Of a DNA stretch of 64,000 nt, positions 1 to 10,100 are shown in pieces. Position 1 is the first letter of the stretch, and each line of letters begins with the position of its first letter. The position numbers were made by a program, and so were the translations under genes. This DNA is from Maricaulis maris_C (GTDB lineage: Bacteria > Pseudomonadota > Alphaproteobacteria > Caulobacterales > Maricaulaceae). The stretch lies in the NCBI RefSeq assembly GCF_049116555.1, contig NZ_JAGDYT010000003.1, positions 62,001-126,000 on the forward strand. The letters run 5' to 3'. The notes beneath the pieces were generated by a model that was not told the origin of the DNA, did no database searches, and saw nothing but the letters and a program-made list of their open reading frames with translations.

Positions 1-2307
1 AAAAAGGATGGTCAGATCCGCGCTGCGATCGAGGACTCATTCTGGGATCTGATCATCATCGATGAAGCGCATAATGCCGCCAACCGGGCCAAGTCGAGCG
101 GCAACACTGCCCTTCGTGCCAAGCTCGCAAATCTCCTAGCGCGCCGCACGGATTCCCTTTTGCTTCTGACGGCGACTCCACATGACGGATCCCAGGAAAG
201 TTTTGCAAGTCTCATTGAGATGCTCGATCCGACGCGCGTTCCAGACCCCGCCCACCTTAGGCGCGAGGACATCGAGGACCTTGTCGTCCGCCGGTTTCGG
301 TCGTCCCCGGAAATCGTCTCTGAGCTGAAGAAAACAACCAAGCAGCGCGAGCTTCACCGACAAGACTTTCCACTCAGCGCGCACGAAGAAGCCGCTTATG
401 AGGCGATCGCCGAGCTAAAACTGGACCTTGATGAGGATCACCACAAAGGTCGGGCAATTGACCTTTTCCGCACAACGCTTGCTAAGGCAATCTTCTCAAG
501 TCCAGCCGCGTGCTTGGAAACCGTCGAAGGGCGCATCAAGCGTATTGATGCCGGAAACGCCCGCGGTACCGCGGATGATCGAGGTCGCCTGAGCAATCTT
601 GCCAATCTTGTGCGGCAGATCGATATGGCGAGCTTCAGCAAGTATCAGGAACTGTTGGCGTTGCTGCGTAACATCAAATGGACGGGCAAAGCCAAACGCG
701 ATCGATTGGTGATTTTTTCCGAACGGATCGCGACGGTCTCCTGGCTGAAAGAGCGGCTGCAAGCTGACTTGGGGCTTAGCGATGAACAAGTCGGTCGCGT
801 CGACGGTGGCAGCGTCGAAGCCGATGTTAAAACCCAGGAGACGCTCGAGGCGTTTGGACAGGAAAAATCGCCACTCCGAATTTTGATCGCCTCTGACATG
901 GCATCCGAAGGTCTAAACCTCCATTTCCAGTGCCATCGCCTGATCCATTTCGATCTTCCCTGGTCGCTTCTTCGTTTTCAGCAACGTAACGGCCGGATCG
1001 ACCGGTATGGCCAGGATCGCAACCCACAAATTTACTATTTTGTTGGCGAGAGTTCCCACCCGAAGGTTCGGCAGATGTGGGTGCTCGACAAGCTCGTTGA
1101 GAAAGACGAGGCAGTGCAACAGGGCGTCGGTGACCCGTCGGTCTTCCTCGGCGCGGGCGATGCAGACGGTGAAGAAGCGGTCGTTGCGGAAAGCGTGGCG
1201 AGCGGGCAAGGCGCTGAGGCTTTCGAGCGCGAAATGGACGCTCGCGCAAAGAACGCGGAAACCCGGCCGAGCATCGACGATGAGTACGCTGCTCTGTTTG
1301 GTGACTATGCATCGTCTCCACAGCCAACAAGCTCATCCACGACACCCACATCTAAAACAGCGCCGCCGCGCCTCTATCGCGATACCTTCGCCTATGCGAG
1401 CGCAATGTTGGAGCGGTTGGCCGATCCCAATGCTGGCGTTTTTGAACATCCCCCGGAGATCGATCCTGAGGACAGGACTATCCGTTTCAAGGCGCCCGCT
1501 GATCTGCTGGCTTCCGACACGCTCGGCTATGCGGACAAGAACACGATTGATGATCGCTACATGCCCGCGGAGGCGGTAAGCCCCGGCGGAAAAATTGAAC
1601 TGACGGATCGCGCTGATGTCATCACTTCGGCGATCGAGAAAGCCAAGATGCAGGAACGTTCCTGGCCGAGCGTGCAATTCCTCTGGGATGGCCATCCCAT
1701 GTTGGAGTGGTTCGCAGATTGTGCCGATGCATTCTTTGCCGATCACAGCGCGCCTGTCGCTAATCTTCAAGGTCGGATCGAACCTGGCGAAGTCGCGGTG
1801 ATCCTACACGGCGCAATACCGAACCAGTCCGGCGCGCCAGTTGTGGATCGATGGGCGGTCATTCGCATTCGGCCAAGCGGTGAGGTGCTGGTCGAAGAGG
1901 TCGATGATTTCATCGACCGAGCGCGGTTACGCGACAAAGTGCCCAATCGACCATTGGAGAGGCTTCCGGATCAGAGCCTTATCGGCAGGGCGGTGGACGC
2001 CTTTCAGGGGCATTTGGTTGAGAAACGCAAGCTGAGAGCAGCCGAAATCGAGGAAGAACTCTCGCAGGTACTCGAGCGACTCGCCGAGTTCGAAGCGCGC
2101 CATCGATCTCAGCTACGTCTGGACTTTCCAGAACTCGACGATGCGGAAACATCAATCCACTCGCGACGGCGTTCAGCGCTGAAGCAAGCGCGCGAAAAGA
2201 AAATCGACCAGCTCTTTGGGGATTGGCAGGAGTGGTTCGAAAAAACCCGAACGATGGTCGACGACCCGCACCCCTATGTGGACGTCAAAGCGGTATTTGT
2301 TGGGTGA
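1..2307 (+). CDS. SNF2-family DNA helicase, DrmD-like (5' partial)
   Basis: An SF2/SNF2-type ATPase whose first part, including Walker A, is left of the window; 768 residues are visible. The DEAH box is at visible residues 21-24, a TATP motif III at 57-60, and the C-terminal RecA lobe carries ASEGLNLHFQ and QQRNGRIDRYGQ, the SNF2 motif VI form that contacts ATP and DNA. The last 400 residues have no motif I recognise beyond a charged, probably coiled-coil stretch. It is followed after four bases by an adenine methylase, then a DEAD/DUF1998 helicase, the order of class 1 DISARM (DrmD, DrmMI, DrmA, DrmB). The predicted role is translocation on or remodelling of incoming DNA. It could equally be a HepA-like helicase from another defence family; the missing N-terminus prevents a firm assignment. 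Confidence 0.85.
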   Translation, partial: KKDGQIRAAIEDSFWDLIIIDEAHNAANRAKSSGNTALRAKLANLLARRTDSLLLLTATPHDGSQESFASLIEMLDPTRVPDPAHLRREDIEDLVVRRFRSSPEIVSELKKTTKQRELHRQDFPLSAHEEAAYEAIAELKLDLDEDHHKGRAIDLFRTTLAKAIFSSPAACLETVEGRIKRIDAGNARGTADDRGRLSNLANLVRQIDMASFSKYQELLALLRNIKWTGKAKRDRLVIFSERIATVSWLKERLQADLGLSDEQVGRVDGGSVEADVKTQETLEAFGQEKSPLRILIASDMASEGLNLHFQCHRLIHFDLPWSLLRFQQRNGRIDRYGQDRNPQIYYFVGESSHPKVRQMWVLDKLVEKDEAVQQGVGDPSVFLGAGDADGEEAVVAESVASGQGAEAFEREMDARAKNAETRPSIDDEYAALFGDYASSPQPTSSSTTPTSKTAPPRLYRDTFAYASAMLERLADPNAGVFEHPPEIDPEDRTIRFKAPADLLASDTLGYADKNTIDDRYMPAEAVSPGGKIELTDRADVITSAIEKAKMQERSWPSVQFLWDGHPMLEWFADCADAFFADHSAPVANLQGRIEPGEVAVILHGAIPNQSGAPVVDRWAVIRIRPSGEVLVEEVDDFIDRARLRDKVPNRPLERLPDQSLIGRAVDAFQGHLVEKRKLRAAEIEEELSQVLERLAEFEARHRSQLRLDFPELDDAETSIHSRRRSALKQAREKKIDQLFGDWQEWFEKTRTMVDDPHPYVDVKAVFVG

Positions 2308-2311
2308 TGAA

Positions 2312-5300
2312 ATGAAGCTTTCCGGTATTGAAAACGAAGCGGAATTTTTCCCGTCTGGCACGCTGTCTGATGTTCTCAAAGACGAGCTGCAAGACATCAC
2401 CGGGCTCTGGCGCTCGATGGCGCGCGCGGATCACCCCGTAGATCGCCTCCAAGCCGCCGGTGAGGCCTGCCTCTCAAAACTCCAGCAGATCCGGGCGACA
2501 ACCGCTAGTCAGCGTCGTCTCGAGCTCTATCGCGAGATGCAGCAGGGCTTACTGAAGGCGCTGGGATACGAACCCAAACGAGCCTTGGGACTGACTGCCC
2601 TTAAAGAGGCAACCCACATCCCGCTGCTGGCGCAAGTCGCCAACTCGGAGGGGCGAGTGGCGCTTTGGGCGGTTGAGGCCGCCCTGCCCTCGACGGCGGA
2701 TGAAGCCAATGACCCCTTGGGTTTGTTGTTCGATGAGACGCAGTTCCTTGAGAGTGAACAAGAGTACGCTGAACTCAAGCGCCCCCTCGAAGAGATTTTG
2801 GCCGACGGCGTATTCGCGCTGGACGACGCGCCCAAGGACGTTCTGGTCTTCGGTCTTTCACAGATCGTACTGATCGACAAACGCAAGTGGCCTGCCCGCT
2901 CCGTTCTGCGTTTTGACCTGCAGGAGATCTTTGCCGACCAGGACAAGGACACGCTGACAGTCATGGCGTGTCTCATTTCCCGCGAAGCACGTGTGCCTGA
3001 CCAAGGCGTTCCAATTGCCGATCGTTTAGAAGAAGAAGCCCAGCGTAATGCCAACGCGGTGACCTCTTCACTTAAACGAACCGTTCGCGATGCTATCGAG
3101 ATCCTAGGACAGGAAGTGCTCGATGTGACCGGGGGGAAGCACCCGAGCGGGCACAAACGCGCCGGCGTCTGGATCGAAGGGCCAGAGCTTTCACGCGAAT
3201 GCCTGCGCTACATGTACCGACTGCTCTTCCTGTTCTACGCCGAAGCCAACACGCGGCTAAATATCCTGGATATCAAGAACTCGGTTTACGCCAGCGGCTA
3301 TTCGATCGAAGCCCTGCGTGATCTGGAATCCGTCCGGCTTCGCACGCCGTCCGAGCGCGATGGAAGCTATCTTTGGGAAAGCCTGCAGCGGACGCTGACA
3401 CTGCTCTTCGAGGGCGAGGATGCGGTCCTCAAACTGCCCTCCGTAAAGGTTTCGCTTCTCGACCCCAAAAGCACCCCGCTGCTCAACTCGGTGACACTAC
3501 GCAATCAGGCCATTCAGAAGATCATTCGGCTCCTCTCGCTTCGCACTGGCAAGAGCACAGGCCGGATTTCTTACGCCAAACTCGGGATCGGACAGCTTGG
3601 CGCGGTCTACGAGACCCTCATCTCCTTCACGGGAACGGTCGCTAAGACCGATATGATCGAGCTCAAGCCGCAAAAGGACCGAAAGAAGTCAGGTGGCAAG
3701 GCGAACGCGTCGGACGACGGCGGCGACGATGGATCAGATGTTGAGGAGGAAGCCCCGCCAGAGTCCAACGATGACGATTCGGAGGCCTTGGACGAAAGCG
3801 CCGGCCGGTCTGACCGCGTCGACAAACTGGCGCCGAGCTATTTCGTGCCGCGCAGCCGTTTGGACGAGTTTGACCCCGAAGATGTCATCTTCAAGGGCGG
3901 CCAGGCGCTCATCTATCCCAAGGGCAGCTTCACCTATCGCCTCGCCGGCCGCGACCGGGAAAAGTCGGCCTCGTATTACACACCAGAACCGCTGGCGCGC
4001 CTTCTGGTGAAACATGCGCTGATGGAACGGTGCAAGGACCTCACCGCCGACGAAATCCTGGAGCTGAAAATCCTGGAACCCGCCATGGGTTCTGCGGCCT
4101 TCCTGGTGGAGACCGCCAACCAGCTCGCCGATCTCTATCTCGAGCGCAAGCAAAAAGAAGTCGGCAAGACCATCCCGCAGGATGAGATCGTGCTGGAGAA
4201 GCAAAAGGTCCGCGCCTTTATCTCGGACCGAAACTGTTTCGGGGTCGACCTTAATCCGATCGCGGTCGAGCTCGGCGCGATCTCGCTCTGGCTCAATAGT
4301 CTTCACGCGAGTGATTTCTCGCCCTGGTTTGGCGATCAACTTCATGCAGGCAATTCGCTCCTGGGCGCGCGCCGCGCCGCCTATGCCCCCCTCTCGCTGC
4401 GAGCGAGCAAGAAGAACGACCTCTGGCTAGAAACCAAGCCGGAAGAGATCGGTTGGCGCAACCGCTTGCCGGAAGACCATGTCTGGCAATGGCTATTGCC
4501 CGCAAAGGACATGGCGAATTTCGACAAGGATACGTCGATCAAGCCGTTTGCGGGTGACGCGCAGGATGCGATCAAGGCCTGGCGCAAGGCGGGCTTCTTC
4601 AAAAAGTTCGAACCGCATGAAGTCAAGCTGGTCCAAAAGCTTAGTGCGATTGCCGACAAGCTGTTCGATCAAGTGGCCGATGATTTAGCCAAAACCCGCG
4701 AGGCGTCCAATGATGCCATCACGCTCTGGCCGGACAGGGAAATGTCAGGCAATAAGAAGCTCGATTTTCTGGGCAAGGAATTCATCACGGCGCGTCTGAC
4801 CGGCGATGATCACGCGTCCAATACACTGCCTTACAAGCGCCTCAAGACCGCGATGGACGCGTGGTGTGCGCTCTGGCTGTGGCCGCTCGACAAGGCGCAC
4901 CTTTTGCCGGATCGAACTGAATTCCTTCACGGCATGACGATGTTGCTGGAAGGCGGTTTCTCGGCCTCTGGCACGCTCGCCGCCCCCAGCCTTGATGAAT
5001 TTGCCGATCCCGAACCGGACTTTCTCGACCAGCTGGAACCGGATGCGCCGGCGCGCGACCTTTTCAAGGTCGCTGAGCGCCGCCAGGCGGAATTCTTCCA
5101 TGAAACGAACGTCGAAGCGCTGGTTGAGAATTTTGATTGGCTCAAGGTGGCGGTCGAGGTGGCCGAAGAAGCCCGATTCGTTCACTTCGACTTGATCTTC
5201 GCGGATGTGATGCGGTCTAGGGGCGGTTTCGATCTTATCGTCGGAAATCCGCCCTGGGCAAAGCCCTCCTGGAATGCGGGGCTCGTGTTGGCCGATATAG

Positions 5301-7171
5301 ACCCGCTCTACGCCGGCTTGAGCGCGTCTGATGCCGAGAAGGCATTGCCGGACGCTCTTGCGAAGACGAAGGGCAAAGACCGGTTTGTGGCGGAATTTGC
5401 TGCAACACGTGGAGCAATGGAGGTGACCTCATCAGAGGTCATGAATCCCTTTGCTGGCGGAGGCTCCAACAACCTCTATCGGTGTTTCGTTGATCTTTCT
5501 TGGAGGCTGGTAGCACCTGCAGGTTATTCGGCGCTGATCCATCAGGACGGGCATCTCGGCGATCCGAAAGCGGGAGCCTTTAGACAGCATTGGTACGCCC
5601 GCATCGTCAAACACTTTGGATATATAAACACGATCAAGTCGAAAAACTTCGCGGATGCCGCCCACTACATGCGCTTTAGTCAAAATATCTATCGCGGCAG
5701 TGATGCCAAGCCGTGCTTCGACCAGTTCACTACCGCTTTTTTGCCGTCCCAGATTACGGACTCATATGACCATGATGGGATAGGAGAGCTGCCCGACTTA
5801 AAAGACAAGACCGGCAATTGGGACACGCGCGGCCACCGGGCTCGCATCGTCAAAATCGATCAACGAGCATTGGAAGTCGTTCACGCACTTTCCGAAGATG
5901 ACGATGTCCCCGTTGAACAAGCACGATTTATCCAGCCATTCTCGGAGAACACGCTAGATGTCTTCAAGCGAATGGCTCGTTTTCCGAAGCTAGGATCTGC
6001 TGTGTCTGATTGGCAGATGTCCGCTCACTGGAACGAAACAGCTGCGCAAAAAGATGGGACGATACGACGCGAAACTGCTTTCCGCCCCGCTGATGAGATC
6101 GTTTTGCAGGGACCGCATATCTACGTTGGGAACCCTATTTACAAAACACCACGATCAATCTGCAGAGCTAAAGCAGATTACGATTTGGTGGACCTACTCT
6201 ATGCCCCGGCAGATTATCTGCCCCGCTCGAATTATGCCCCGGCGGTGCCCCTAAAAACATACAGCTCGCGCATCACCAAGTGCGACTGGGACACGACTAA
6301 AAGTCACGCAGACTTTTTTCGTTTCTCACTCAGACGGCGGTTAAATCTAAACATGGAGCGGACACTCAGCGGGGCTCTCCTCCCGCCGAAACTCACCCAT
6401 GTGCATGGTGTCGAAAGTATTGCATTCCGGGAAACGGAGCAGCTCGTGTTGGCCAGCACGGCTGCTATTTCGCTGGTATGGGATTTTCTTACGAAAATCC
6501 GCGGCAAGGAAGACATACACTCTTCCACTGTAGAAGGATGGCCTTGGGTCGTTCCGGCGCCTACAGCCGTTCATCGTGCCCTGCGTCTGATGTGCCTCAC
6601 GGAACAGTATTCCGATCTTTGGAATGACCAAGCAGTAACGCTTGTAGCTCATCCTTGGTCATCGACTGATCACCGATTAACGCTTGAAGGCCCGATCGCG
6701 GGTCCAGCGAGCTGGCAACGTTCAGCTGCTCTCCGCACCGAATTCGCCCGCCGCCTCGCTCTTGTCGAAATCGACGTCCTCGTCGCTCAAGCCTTGGGGC
6801 TCACCCTCGACCAGCTCATCGAAATCTATCGCATATACTTTCCGGTCCTGCAGAAAAACGAAGCGGGCACGTGGTACGACCAGAATGGCCGCATCGTCTG
6901 GACTTGTTCAAAAGGCCTGCCCGGTGTCGGTTATATGGAAGCCAACAAGAAAGGCGAGATGAAAAGCCCCGGCCGCGCTGCTTGGGAGAAGATCCTCGCC
7001 GAAAACCCCGCCGAACTCACCTGCACGGTCCTTGACGACACGATGCCGGGAGGGCCGCGCGAAGTAACACGACGCTTCGTGGGTCCGTTCGACACCTGCG
7101 ACCGGGTGGAAGACTACAAACGCGCTTGGGCGCATTTTGGGGCGTTGAAGGCGGATGGAGGCGATACATGA
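2312..7171 (+). CDS. Eco57I-type N6-adenine DNA methylase, DrmMI/PglX-like
   Basis: A 1619-residue protein expected to transfer methyl groups from S-adenosylmethionine to adenine N6, marking host DNA as self. Motif I appears as PAMGSAAF (about 590-597), preceded by a YYTPEPLA segment typical of this class; motif IV is NPPW at 979-982. The roughly 390 residues between them are unusually long. The N-terminal 500 residues include an LLFLFYAEA segment often seen in large type IIG/BREX-type methylases, then an acidic linker (about 465-498). I saw no clear PD-(D/E)XK motif in the N-terminus. The start is the ATG four bases after the helicase stop; an in-frame upstream start would overlap it heavily. 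The end overlaps the next gene by ATGA. The section after motif IV, where target recognition usually lies, has lower G+C than the rest. Confidence 0.9.
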   Translation: MKLSGIENEAEFFPSGTLSDVLKDELQDITGLWRSMARADHPVDRLQAAGEACLSKLQQIRATTASQRRLELYREMQQGLLKALGYEPKRALGLTALKEATHIPLLAQVANSEGRVALWAVEAALPSTADEANDPLGLLFDETQFLESEQEYAELKRPLEEILADGVFALDDAPKDVLVFGLSQIVLIDKRKWPARSVLRFDLQEIFADQDKDTLTVMACLISREARVPDQGVPIADRLEEEAQRNANAVTSSLKRTVRDAIEILGQEVLDVTGGKHPSGHKRAGVWIEGPELSRECLRYMYRLLFLFYAEANTRLNILDIKNSVYASGYSIEALRDLESVRLRTPSERDGSYLWESLQRTLTLLFEGEDAVLKLPSVKVSLLDPKSTPLLNSVTLRNQAIQKIIRLLSLRTGKSTGRISYAKLGIGQLGAVYETLISFTGTVAKTDMIELKPQKDRKKSGGKANASDDGGDDGSDVEEEAPPESNDDDSEALDESAGRSDRVDKLAPSYFVPRSRLDEFDPEDVIFKGGQALIYPKGSFTYRLAGRDREKSASYYTPEPLARLLVKHALMERCKDLTADEILELKILEPAMGSAAFLVETANQLADLYLERKQKEVGKTIPQDEIVLEKQKVRAFISDRNCFGVDLNPIAVELGAISLWLNSLHASDFSPWFGDQLHAGNSLLGARRAAYAPLSLRASKKNDLWLETKPEEIGWRNRLPEDHVWQWLLPAKDMANFDKDTSIKPFAGDAQDAIKAWRKAGFFKKFEPHEVKLVQKLSAIADKLFDQVADDLAKTREASNDAITLWPDREMSGNKKLDFLGKEFITARLTGDDHASNTLPYKRLKTAMDAWCALWLWPLDKAHLLPDRTEFLHGMTMLLEGGFSASGTLAAPSLDEFADPEPDFLDQLEPDAPARDLFKVAERRQAEFFHETNVEALVENFDWLKVAVEVAEEARFVHFDLIFADVMRSRGGFDLIVGNPPWAKPSWNAGLVLADIDPLYAGLSASDAEKALPDALAKTKGKDRFVAEFAATRGAMEVTSSEVMNPFAGGGSNNLYRCFVDLSWRLVAPAGYSALIHQDGHLGDPKAGAFRQHWYARIVKHFGYINTIKSKNFADAAHYMRFSQNIYRGSDAKPCFDQFTTAFLPSQITDSYDHDGIGELPDLKDKTGNWDTRGHRARIVKIDQRALEVVHALSEDDDVPVEQARFIQPFSENTLDVFKRMARFPKLGSAVSDWQMSAHWNETAAQKDGTIRRETAFRPADEIVLQGPHIYVGNPIYKTPRSICRAKADYDLVDLLYAPADYLPRSNYAPAVPLKTYSSRITKCDWDTTKSHADFFRFSLRRRLNLNMERTLSGALLPPKLTHVHGVESIAFRETEQLVLASTAAISLVWDFLTKIRGKEDIHSSTVEGWPWVVPAPTAVHRALRLMCLTEQYSDLWNDQAVTLVAHPWSSTDHRLTLEGPIAGPASWQRSAALRTEFARRLALVEIDVLVAQALGLTLDQLIEIYRIYFPVLQKNEAGTWYDQNGRIVWTCSKGLPGVGYMEANKKGEMKSPGRAAWEKILAENPAELTCTVLDDTMPGGPREVTRRFVGPFDTCDRVEDYKRAWAHFGALKADGGDT

Positions 7172-10100
7172 ATCCCATCCTGCTCGCGCGCCATATCGAG
7201 GAAGGTCTAACCGACCTTGTGCGCTCAACTCTGAATACCACGAGCCCCGCCTTTGAAGGCGTCGTCGATCGCTTCCTGAGCGAACCACACAACTTCATCA
7301 AGGGGCCGTGGGTCTCCGCCGACATGCCGTTCAAGCAGATTGAGGGAGCTAAGGAAGGCTGGGAGCAGCCCTTCCCGGAAGTCCCGCTTAAGTTTGCGCC
7401 CTACCAGCACCAGATGAGCGCGTTTGAGCGTCTGGGGGGTGCTGACAAGCGCTCAACCCTGGTCGCGACGGGCACAGGCTCGGGTAAGACAGAATCCTAT
7501 CTCTGGCCGATCCTGGATCATTGCCGCCAGCACAAGGGTGAGCCTGGCATCAAGGCCATCCTCATCTACCCGATGAACGCACTGGCGACCGACCAGGCGC
7601 GCCGTATTGCCAACGCGATCACCTCCATACCGGCTTTGGAAGGGGTCAGAGCCGGCATCTACGCCGATGCCGAGCCGTCCAATGCCGAAACCGAGGTGAC
7701 GCCGGACAGCGTGATCACTCATCGCGACACTATCCGGCAAAATCCGCCGGATATTCTGCTCACCAACTATAAAATGCTCGACTATCTTCTCCTGCGCGCC
7801 CGAGACAGGGCGCTCTGGGAGAAGAACGCACCCGAGACGCTGCGCTTTCTGGTGGTCGACGAGATGCACACCTTTGACGGGGCGCAGGGGGCTGACCTTG
7901 CCCTATTGCTGCGCCGCCTCAAAAGCCGCCTGGAGGTGCCCCAGGATCATCTGGTCTGTGTAGGTTCATCAGCCACGCTGGGTACTGGCGATGATGCGCT
8001 CAAGGATCTTCGCAACTATGCCGAAACCATCTTCGGTGAGGCCTTCGACGAGGACGCGGTCATCCGCGAAACGCGACTTGAGCCGGAGGCCGTCTTCCCG
8101 ACGCCGGAATATTTCGTGTGGCCCAAGCCAGAAGATGTCGCTGAGGCGCTGGAAGCAGCAGGAGACATGGACCAGGCCGAAGCCGCGCGTCGCCTGGCCT
8201 TTTGCCTTTTTCCGGATGAGCGCGACCCAGATCTTGCCGAACTCCACGCCGGCGATCCAAGCTCGTCAGATTGGCGCATACGCCTGGGTCAGCTGTTGGT
8301 CGAACATCATATCTGCCAGCGCGTTCTGACCATCATCCACAATCATGCTGGACCTGCTTCCCTGTCCGACATCGCTGAGGCTCTGGGCCAGGCCAAAGCA
8401 CTTCGCCACTGGGGTCCGGCTGCTTCACGCGAGCTCGCCGAGCTTGTTGTCTCGCTGGTGGCTTGGGCACGCTCGGGCGACTCAGCGCATCCGCGCCCGC
8501 TCTTCAATGTGCGTCTGCAAACCTGGATCCGCGAGATGGCGCGGATGGTCGTGGATCTCCCGCGCACCCTTGAGGGTGGAGAGCGCTCAGCCATCACTCT
8601 TCATCACGGCGCTGACCTTGATAAGGCCGAGCTGCGCTCCATGCTGCCGATGGTCAACTGCAATCGATGCGGAGCCTCAGCGCATGTAGGCCGCCAGTCA
8701 TCCAAGGGGATGAGTTATTGGGCGGCGCTTGATCAGATCTACGAGGAATTCTTTGACGATCGTGGCGGGGAAAAGATCCGGCTTTTCTATCACGAGAGCA
8801 TTGATCGAACCGTCAAGGCGGCAAGTGGCGGCAAGCGCATCGTCTCCGGCCTGCTCGATGCACAAAGCCTGGAGTTTCAGCCCGGCGACCACGACGATCT
8901 CGAACCGGGCCCGCAAAGTCCTGTTTGGATGTACGACCCCACCGATGATCACGGACGGATAGATCGAACCTGCCCAGCCTGCGGGCAATCACAGGGCCTT
9001 ATTCTCTTCGGAATGCGCGCCGCGCGCATAACAACCGGCATCACTGGGACGCTCTACACGTCAAAACAAAATGAAGACGAGCCGACCGCCAAGCCTCGCT
9101 TTTTGATGTTCTCGGATTCAGTCCAGGACGCCGCTCATCGCGCGGCGGTGGCCGAGACGCGCAATGCCCGCACCGTCTCGCAAAAGTCGCTCTATCAGGC
9201 CCTGCAGGCCAATCCTGCGCGGTCCGAACTCTTGAGCGCGGTCATCAAGGATGTTCCCGAGCGCTATCTCGATGAAATGGGCGGTGATGATTTCACGGCC
9301 CAATTCATCGCCAAGGAACAGACCTGGAGAAAGGACTACCAAGCGCTCATCCACTCTGGCACGTCCATCACGGATGCGCGATTCTTAGACCAGATGGCGA
9401 TGCGTTTGGGGTGGGAGTATTTCGCCGACCTCACTTATCGATCCCACCTGCCTCACACGCTTGAGGCGAACGGCTTTGGTATCGCGGATGTTTCCGCGGC
9501 GCGGCTGACGGACAGTGCGGAAAAACTTGCGCACGGGATAAGGAACGAATTTCCTTCAAGCGATCCGATCGATGCAGAAGCGCTTGTTCCGTTTCTCGCC
9601 GGATTGCTCCAACGCATGCGCCGGCAAGGCTCGGTCGACCATCCCTACGTCGCGGCCAGCATCGCCACGAACACGCGTGATAAGGGGCTCAATTACTTTG
9701 GCGGCGCAAGACAACTTGGAGTGGGTGGAAGCCAGACCCTGCCGCCGCTCAATCATCGACGCGGACTCGCACCAATCCCGATCACGCTGAAACGCTCGCT
9801 CGTCGGATTTGAAGGCATTACGCGTGATCATAGCGGCAATTGGTATCGTGACTGGCTTTTCAGGTGTCTGGCGCGGCTGGACCTGGCGATCGCATCCGAT
9901 CCCTCAACGGTGCTGCCTCTGGTGCTCAGACGTCTTGAGGCGGACGGCTTGCTCCGTCGGGTTGAGCGACCGGATGGCCTTGACGGGCACGGCTATCTCA
10001 TTGACCGGGACACCATCGATGTGTCGCTTGACGTGGCGCATTTGGCCTGTGGGCGATGTGGCCGCCGTGACCGCGTTCTATCAGGCAATGTCGAAGCCCT

